Positions 15,201 through 24,200 of a DNA stretch of 64,000 bases are shown here, one piece after another (within the stretch, counting starts at the first letter, position 1; each line of letters opens with the position of its first letter). A program made the translations under genes and the position numbers. The notes beneath the pieces are model-generated. The model saw only the letters and a program-made list of their open reading frames with translations, searched no databases and was not told where the DNA came from. The stretch comes from Gymnothorax reevesii (taxonomy: Eukaryota > Chordata > Actinopteri > Anguilliformes > Muraenidae): contig CM056586.1 of the NCBI GenBank assembly GCA_029721435.1, positions 68,783,679 to 68,847,678 of the forward strand. Direction: 5' to 3'.

Positions 15201-18200
15201 AAAGAGTGCGGGTACTAGACTGGCCTGCCTGTAGTCCAGACCTGTCTCCCATTGAAAATGTGTGGCGCATTATGAAGCGTAAAATACGACAACTGAGACC
15301 CCGGACTGTTGAACAACTTAAGCTGTACATCAAGCAAGAATGAGAAAGAGTTCCACCTGAAAAGCTTCAAAAATTGGTCTCCTCAGTTCCCAAACGTTTA
15401 CAGAGTGTCGTTAAAAGGAAAGGCGATGTAACACAGTGGTAAAAAGGCTCCTGGGGCCAACTTTTTTGCAATGTGTTGCTGCCTTTAAATTCTAAGTTAA
15501 TGATTATTTGCAAAAAAAATAAATAAATAAAGTTTCTCAGTTTGAACATTAAACATCTTGTCTTTGCAGTGTATGCAATTGAATATAAGTTGAAAAGGAT
15601 TTGCAAATCATTGTATTCGGTTTTTATCTACGATATACATAACGTGCCAACTTCACTGGTTTTGTAAATATGTCATGTGTCAGATAGAGGTTTACAAATT
15701 TTATTTGCCATTAGTAAATAAAAAAAATAGACATACACAGAATGATCAGTGAAAACACGAGTTAGAGGCCATTTTGCACATATATGAGCACAGGTGTGCC
15801 TGCAGATTTTGGCTCTTTGGTGTGCCTTAGGCCCAAAAAGTATGAAAACTACTCGTTCACTTGTATGCATCGTCCAGTATAATGTTTTGATGGTCATCTT
15901 GAGAATTTATCAACAGTCAACAGTCAAGTAAAATTCAATGGAAAATCAGTAGGGAAGTCTATATGCAGTTGCAGCGACACAGAACAAAATCTAAGTGTAT
16001 CCTATTAAATCAATCTAAAAATACAAGTTTCATCTCTGAAGTAAAATTTAGGCTTGAGGTTTCCGGTAGGTCTCATCTTGAGGCTAGGGCAAAGATTAGG
16101 CTTTGAGTCGACCCAAATAAACAATGTGAGCTGACGAGAGCAGGCGTGAGGGGCACATAGCTCCGTGTAACTTAATTTATTTTTATTTTATTCAACCTTT
16201 ATTTAACCAGGGAAGGCATGGCCCCCGGGAGCCCCGAGGGAAGAGGTGGAGAGAGGACTGGCTTGGTCATCTACAAACGGAGGTGGTGCTTTTGGGATCA
16301 TTTAGTGCTCAGAAATCCCTCAGTGTAGCACAATTATTCAAACGTCCATTAAAAAAGAAGCAATTAATGTAGGCAGTGACAAAATTGAGGAGAAGTAAAT
16401 GTGTACATGGGCATTTTGGATTTTACAAAATACCAATTAATTTTAATTCAAATTACAACAGTAATGATCAATGTCGCCACCATTATTCTAAGTGGATACC
16501 GATAGTGGTGTAATGGAGGGATGCGGGCGACGGGTCACTCACCCTGTCAGCAGTATCTGGGGAGCATTTCCAGCCACACCGAGGCAGTAAGTACCCAGGC
16601 TGCTGACCCCACTGGTTTCCATGCTGTTGATGGTCTGGGCCAGGCCACATCGTTCAGGATGGCTGAGCGAGAGGCTCTGGGGACGGCCGCTGTAGAAGGG
16701 TGTGGAGTGAGCATCGCGGAGAAGGGCCTGTGAAAATGGGGCCCCGTAGCTGCCACCCTGCAAAGGACAAAACTGGGCATAACAGCAGCACTGGACATGT
16801 CAGAATAGGACATCATCTATGCTGCTACAATTCAATGCCTACCACTAACACTGACACCCCTCTTGACATTAATTTCAAAGAATGAAAAAAAATTACAGCG
16901 TAATTGAAATATAATGACAGGAATGACATCAAAAGCGATGTTTAAATGAGAATCTTTCCAAGCAAGACAAATTGCTGAAGATTACGCATTGAGCTTCCGC
17001 ATTGCGTGAACCCATTTTACCTCATCCTAACCTTCACTGGTTTTCACTTTGTCTCTTAAAAAGGTTGCTGAACATAACTGGTGACTTTTGGAAAGAGCCA
17101 CGGATTATTTGCTGTGCTTCCTTGACTGATTTGAACTCCAGCCAATCGCAGCATTTCCAAGGTAGCAGAAGCGTTGTCATATTTGTGTTGTCGCATGGTA
17201 ACAAGCAACTGTCAGTCCTTTTCTTCACTTGTCATGCTAATCTGCACCCAAAGCACTCAATGTTCCACCTGGGCATGTTTTTCCAGAATGCATGCAGCAT
17301 GCCGAGATGCATCAGAGTGGCCATCTATGCAACAGCATTATGCACAGCGCTGTGTTGGACCCAAGGACATTTAAAAATGGTTTTGATCTATTTAATTAAC
17401 CATCTAACTGCATCATCGATCATACTATCACTTTACTGGTGCGTAGGGATAAAGCATGTTTTCAAATTAACAATAATCATTCAATGTGAAAACACTCCGG
17501 TAACCAGACCAAAATGGACTCGCTGAAAGGAGGAATACTCCATCTCTTGGTTGGGAAATCTTGATATTTTTTATGAAAGTGGTCAGCATATACAGGAACC
17601 CCAAAGAAGTGTCATTTTATCCATAATTGCTGGATGACATCAGGAAAAAATTAAACAACCTGATTGCAAGCGGCTGTTCTTAATTTTTTTAAACATTTTA
17701 TAAGCATACATTATCAAAACTGAATATCAGATACGGGACCTTGGTTAAAACTAATTTTTTGATGTCAAAGGTGTAATTCCCTAGCTTTAAAACAGCACTA
17801 AACCTTATTCCTGGTGTTTGTTGTGTTTGAGATGCTGAACTTTCTCTGATACTAGTAAAAACAGGCAAAAATGAGCTCTTTTCTGTCTTTGAAAAACTGC
17901 TCTAAATTTTGAGCCATTAAAAGATTCCAACATACTTTTTTCTAAAATATTTTACATTCAGTCGCTCACTAAAAAAAAATCTCCCAAATTTGAATCAGAT
18001 TTTCTACTTTTGATTCTCTGACATTCTCTTTCATATGTTGATAAAAATAAGTATTGGAAACTAGAGTTCAGTGGGAAATGAGTGTTTGGCCATAAATGTG
18101 TAGTTGTACAGTTTAAAAAAAAAAGCCTTGAACCATATTTCCAGCATTTAGAGTTTGTTTTCTTTTCATGAGTGTAGAGCACTTTATAACTTCTGTTTTT

Positions 18201-21200
18201 GAAAAGTGCTATAAAAACCATGTTCATTATTAATTGAAGTATATCATTTATCTGAATAGGACAGCAGTTTGAAGAAGCCAGATGGTTGCCTCATTCACTA
18301 TGACTGTGAATAACAGACTAGTTCCTGATTTTTTTTGTCACAATTACAGATGACTTCAATTTTGCAGCTTACTGACCCATGGCCAGACTTCAGGCAGTCT
18401 CAGGGCTCAGATGTATACAGAGATTGGCAGGTTTATTTAAGGGCGCTACTTGATTCCTCTCTGGTGTTTGAGGCTTATCATATGATGTAGGTACCAGTTT
18501 TTGATCGTTTTCTGCTTAATGCTGATTATTCCTTGGTGGGTCAATTCTGCCGCAATTTTAGTTTCTTCCATGCCCTCTAGCTCTCGCTGCAGCTTGCTCC
18601 ATTACTATTGTTAAGGGATGTTTGGTAGATGGCCACCAGTCAGCAAATCTGCATGCAAAAAACCGTTGGCAAGCAATTTCTTGAAACATTCCAGGAGGAT
18701 TTGTCCAGACAGCACTTTCTTTGCATTTTACTCTCCCTCTGATACCTGCAATGCCTTTCTGCATGGCACAGGGAGAGCGCTAGGCTAAGGGCGATGGACA
18801 TAAAAAAAAAGCTTCTGGATGATAGAAAGCACAAGATAAATTTATAAAAGATTAAATAAATTATTTGAGCACTCTAAGGATTAATTTAATAAATTAATCT
18901 TGTTTTTAAATAAATTAATTAGAAGGCAATTCATCCAAAAACTTAAGTGTTCAGCACTGAAGTAACATATGGCGTAATAAATGTATGAAAGATGTTAGGG
19001 CTGCTGAAAAACAGACTAGGCTGACACAACATTGTTAATTAAGCGTAATGAAGGCCTCACTGACTGAGCGCCAGAGATGTGAGTGAGTTGGGCGGGAGAG
19101 CCGTACCCTGCATGGCTTTCTGGGGTCTTCACACAGACTGAGCAGCAGGTACAGCACTGACCACCTGTACTTTAGCACCCCCTGCTCAAAAAACAGAAAA
19201 ACCAAGCCAAAAAAGTCACAATACTTCATTCTCATTTCTAAACCATCCATGCAAGTTGTATTCAATAAGCATTAGAGTTTCTATTCCAATGGATGCAAAA
19301 TGAAATGCGTCGTCTGTGTACAGTAATGCACACTTTTATACAACTTGGCACAAATAGCAAGCTTGGTAACCATATTGGTCATCAAAAGTACATTCCGTTT
19401 CAAAAGAAAACCAACAAAAGAACCGTATTGATCCGAATAGAAGACAATATTTTTTCCCCTTGAAAAATGCCTGAAAATGACGCCTCATCTTACATTCGAG
19501 GTCTAAGGAGTTACCCATGTAAAACAATAGGTGGCGCCGTATGAGCGCTTTTCTCTCCATTAGTGTTTAGAGCAGTGTGACCCTAGCGTGATCCTGTAAA
19601 CAAGTCGGCTGGAGTGGGTGTGTTGGCCTATATTTGCATAAGCTACTGAATGACAGAAAGATGCAGTCAGGGCACGGAGATCCACTTGAAAAAAGTGCTT
19701 CCAAAGTCGGTCAGGTGAATAAACATCAGAGAACTAGAATTTTAAACTTATGGTTGTAAACAAAGCTGAGAGAACAAACAACGTGAGGGCAGGAAAAAGA
19801 TATGATGCGACAGTGTGCGACGTAATTATCGTAATTGGTAACTGAAGACACTGTTTCTCTCCATATGCGATTTAACAGCGAGTAAATCATGGGCTAAATT
19901 CAGTACAGTTGCGGAACAAGAACAGAGTTGGCGGAACAAGAACAGAGTTGGGTGCACAAAACTTCCCTTTAAAACAATTATTAGTCCTGACCTGTTCTCA
20001 GTCATTTTTATAATTAACAGAAGGTTCTCTCCGAGAGCACTCCACAGTTAACAGGTGCTGCTTGCTCTCCCCGATCAGGTAAGAGGACAAAGATCCAACT
20101 GGATGCGCATTTGCTGTATTTAAATTAACGTCATTCAAAATGAATGTCGAAAAAAAACTGGTGTTTTTTAGATGTTAATGCTCTTACATTTTGCAGACTG
20201 TTCTGACACTGTTTGTCAAGCAAATGTGCGCCGTTTATTGCACAAGTTTGGCCAGTGGGTCTATGCCCGTTTTACTGCACTGTTTTCATAGCATAGAACC
20301 GTGAAGCGCGTTCTGCGCTTTGCCTATTTGCGGAGCTGTAGACGATTTTATGATTTTTTTTTTTCCTCCCATGATAAACACCAAAGATGTTGAAATGTAC
20401 AAGGAAAACAACGAAATGTTTTTTTTAATGCAAATGAGATTTTGTTCTAATAAAAAGTATTTTTCCATATAAGGGTCTTGAAACAGAGAGGTCGTCTTAT
20501 ATTCAGGGTTGTCTTATATTCAGGTCAATACGGTATGAAGGCACAATCATTGAATGACCCACCAACTTGCCACAAAATTTCAAATTAATAAAACTTCTCA
20601 TGTTTGCTCAAACCAATCTAGACAATGGTGTAGTGGTTTATAAAATAAAGTGGTCACTGAGTGCATATATAAGTACAGCTTTCATTGCTTAGTGTTCCGC
20701 CAAAGTCCTGCTCTTTAAATTCCTAAAATAGGCAGCACTTTTTCACTCCTGATGGGCCACGGTCCAAACGAAAACAACCAGAAAATGCCAAGCAGACCCC
20801 AGCAACAGTCCACGGTGACTGATGAAAACATGTCGGCTGCGCAGCGGGGATTTACTCACCTGCGTTTGGAGCTTCCTGTGCAGCTCTGAGAACAGGGCAG
20901 CATCCGCCTCTCTCCTCTGCTTCAGGACTGAAAGCCCAAGGAAAAAACCAAAAGTATGGCTGCAAATCATAGCATCCCGCCTCCCTCTCACAGCAAATAT
21001 CCGCCTCTAAAATGACTGGTTTATATTCAAATAAAGCAAAGTGAAATTAAACGGTAAGAAAACAAGCTGTGTTCGTGGAACACTGATGCCCCCGGCGGCA
21101 GGTTCAAGTTTTTTTCCCCCGCTGCAGACAAACAGACGAACAGGTGAAAAACTATATGCCCCCGAATCTTCGATTCCGGGGGCATAAAAATCAAAGCGCC

Positions 21201-24200
21201 CTCTTCAAAATGTAAAGAATATCATGCTTACCTATTTACAACTGTCCTCACAAACACAGACCACCTTTAAAACAGGCCTAACAATGTAAGGCTGTATATC
21301 AGTTGCGTCAAACTGACCCGTAAACGGGCCAAGAGACTGCAGGTTTTCACTCCAACAATGCAGAAGCGCACCTGATACAACTAATCAGTTGTGCAGGCCC
21401 AGATCAGTTGATTAAATCAGTGCTTTCAAGTGAGCTTCTGCTTGGTAGGATTGAAGACCTGCAGCCTCTTGGCCCGATTACGGGTCAGTTTGACACCCCT
21501 GCTGTATATGAAGGGCAGACTAACACAACTTAATCACCACCACCAAGGTGGCAATGTTTTCCGTTCGGTTTGTAAATTGGAGAAATTTGCCAAATACATT
21601 CTTGAGCAAATTAATTGGATAAAGGTCCCTGTCAACCAAATGAGCTGAACGGGGTGCAAATAGCCGTGCCACGTGACGTATGTTCCACATAACCAGCTCA
21701 AAGATCACTGCATAGTACCTTACACTGGTCTCACATATGAACACTGGGCTATTCTTCAAAAAAGCAGAGAAGAGAATTCCTGTTGGCACTCACGCTCTTT
21801 CTTGATTTTCTCAGACACCAGAAACTCATCTCCCTCAATGGTGGGGGCGTAGTTGCTTCCAATCACCCGAACTGCATACTGAAACTGGTGAGCCACGGCG
21901 GCTGAAACACAGTCGTCGGTACATTTCACACATTCAACAGGACATAAAAAACTAATTTATCACAATAGGGAACATCAGCAGCATATGAACTGATGATCAA
22001 AAACATGAAAACCACCAACAGATGAAGCACAAAATGTTGATTATCTCTTAGTTATGGCACATTCCCTCAGACAGATGATAAGCAAACAGTCAGTTCTCAT
22101 AGTTGGATGTTGGGATAATGAGACCTGAGTGACCTTGACAGTGGCCGAATCATCATGGTCAGACAAGTGAGTCTGAGCAACTCCAAAGGGCTAAGGCTTC
22201 TAGAATGTTCCCAGTCAGCAGGAAAAACTGAGGAGTTCTGCAGAGAAACCCTGGGCCCAGGAATTCAAGTGGATGACAGACCAGCTCTGGAGGCATGAGG
22301 AGGACCAACACGACATTTGGTAGGAGCCTTTACTGTTGCAGCTGACCAGTTTAGAACATAGCCTCAGGCGGAGATTAACGCTTACCCAAGCAAGGAGCGA
22401 ATTTAAGCCTCATGATAACTGGACACTGCTTCCATGAGTTACACCCCATTATATTGACTGAGGCCCCGACTGAAACATTTGTTTACACAGATCGCTGTTT
22501 GAAGCATAGCAACTGCATTCATACAGTATTTAAAGGCACTGCTTTGAAGAAGCTACCCACCAAAAAACATCCCAGTTAATTTCCTGAAGTTTCATGATGT
22601 ACATGATGGCTAAATAGGCAGCTGAAATGGAATTTGCTGATGGCAGCCGTCTTATATGAGCAATCACTTTGTTCTCAGAAAAATTATAGGACTGTGGAAT
22701 CATTTTTTAAAGATTCGGCTAATTATCATTAATTGTTTATCCTTGCTTGCTTTTAGTTTGCTTTGGTTCACAGTCTTTTAGGCCTTAGGGTGTAGCACTC
22801 TTGCATGTTTCTGATTAGCCTAGGCCTGCATAGCTGTAAGTTTCCATAAATCTGACCAGTGCGTCATGGCATATAGCTTATCTGGAGCCATGCGGACCTG
22901 ATGGGCCCATAACAAGGGTGAGATGTCTTGTCTCTCTCTCTCTCTCAGTTTGTGTGTTTACAGAAAGCTCCGGAATGTATAAAGATAAGTTGGAGCCATG
23001 GAGATGTACGTGCGCAACCAAGGGCAGCTTGACATGGGCTGCGTGGGATGGCGGGAGCTCTCCAGATGACCTCATGATGTGTAAATCGGCACAGGGGGAG
23101 GAAAACATCATGAAGTATCCGTACATAAACCAGAGAGAAAGAAACTGTATTCATCCTTGATTTTTGCAGACCTGACTTCTATGCGGGGATCCTCTTTTTG
23201 CAGAAAAAGTAAACTGACTTTGGCTTGGATATTAACTTCTCTGCCTCAGACTGATTTTTTTCACTGAGTCCTCAGAGTTTCTTTTTGTGAAGGTAATACC
23301 AGGAATATAAAATCAATATTCCAACAACAGGACCCTAGGCCAGCATGAAGCATGCAATGTTTTAAGCTAATTGAGCAACTGGTCAAGGGGGAAAACTGTT
23401 ATTTTACATAAGTATTCTGTGTGATCCGTTTTCGCTCACATTGGGTTATTTTGTGTTCTGCTTGAGACGCTGTATTCTGTTTACTGGAGAAGCACCGGGG
23501 CATGGAATGCGTTTCCTGACCAGTGGAAAACACTGAGCGGTAGGAGTCAAGTATTACAGTGTATGTGTGGGTGTTGTTTTTTACAAACAAGGAAAGCAAA
23601 CATCTGGGAAATACACAACAGAGTGAATGCACAGAATGCGCTGTGGCCCAGACAGATAATGAGGAACTGGGCAGTGAGTGTAACAAACAACACTGCAAAA
23701 GTGTTAGCTTCAGGGAGAGAATCTCTCTGAACTCTAAGTGAGTCTAATGACGCTCTCCATATTACTGCAGTATGTAATATAGTCTAAAAACAAAAACCAT
23801 TGTATTATTAATATTTAAAAGATTTTTTCTAGCCGAACGTCAGCCCACCTCAACTAGCTAGCTAGGAAAGTATTACCTTCCCCAAATGAAGTTAATATAA
23901 CCGAAAAGGCATCCAGAAAAATGACAACACATACATAGCCAGCTGTGCCAATTAAAAAGAAACAAAAAATTAAAGAGTTCCGAACCTTTTCCTCATCTAG
24001 CTGGGTTAATTAGCTATCATTAACCTGACTATAACTAGCCCTCTCCGAGTGTTGCACATGGGCTAGAGCAGTGGTTCCCAAACTCAGTCCTAGGGCTCCC
24101 TTTGCATGCTAGTTTTAGTTCCCATCACAACTGCAATCGTAGGCTATGGACAAGCGGTCAATTTGTCTCACTTCAGTGAATTTGCATTCTAAGCAGTAAT

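Noticed and set aside
17002..17526. 174-codon ORF in tubgcp3 intron 4, plus strand
   Set aside because: No recognisable domain, no splice or start support and unremarkable composition. An open frame of this length can arise by chance in AT-rich intron sequence.
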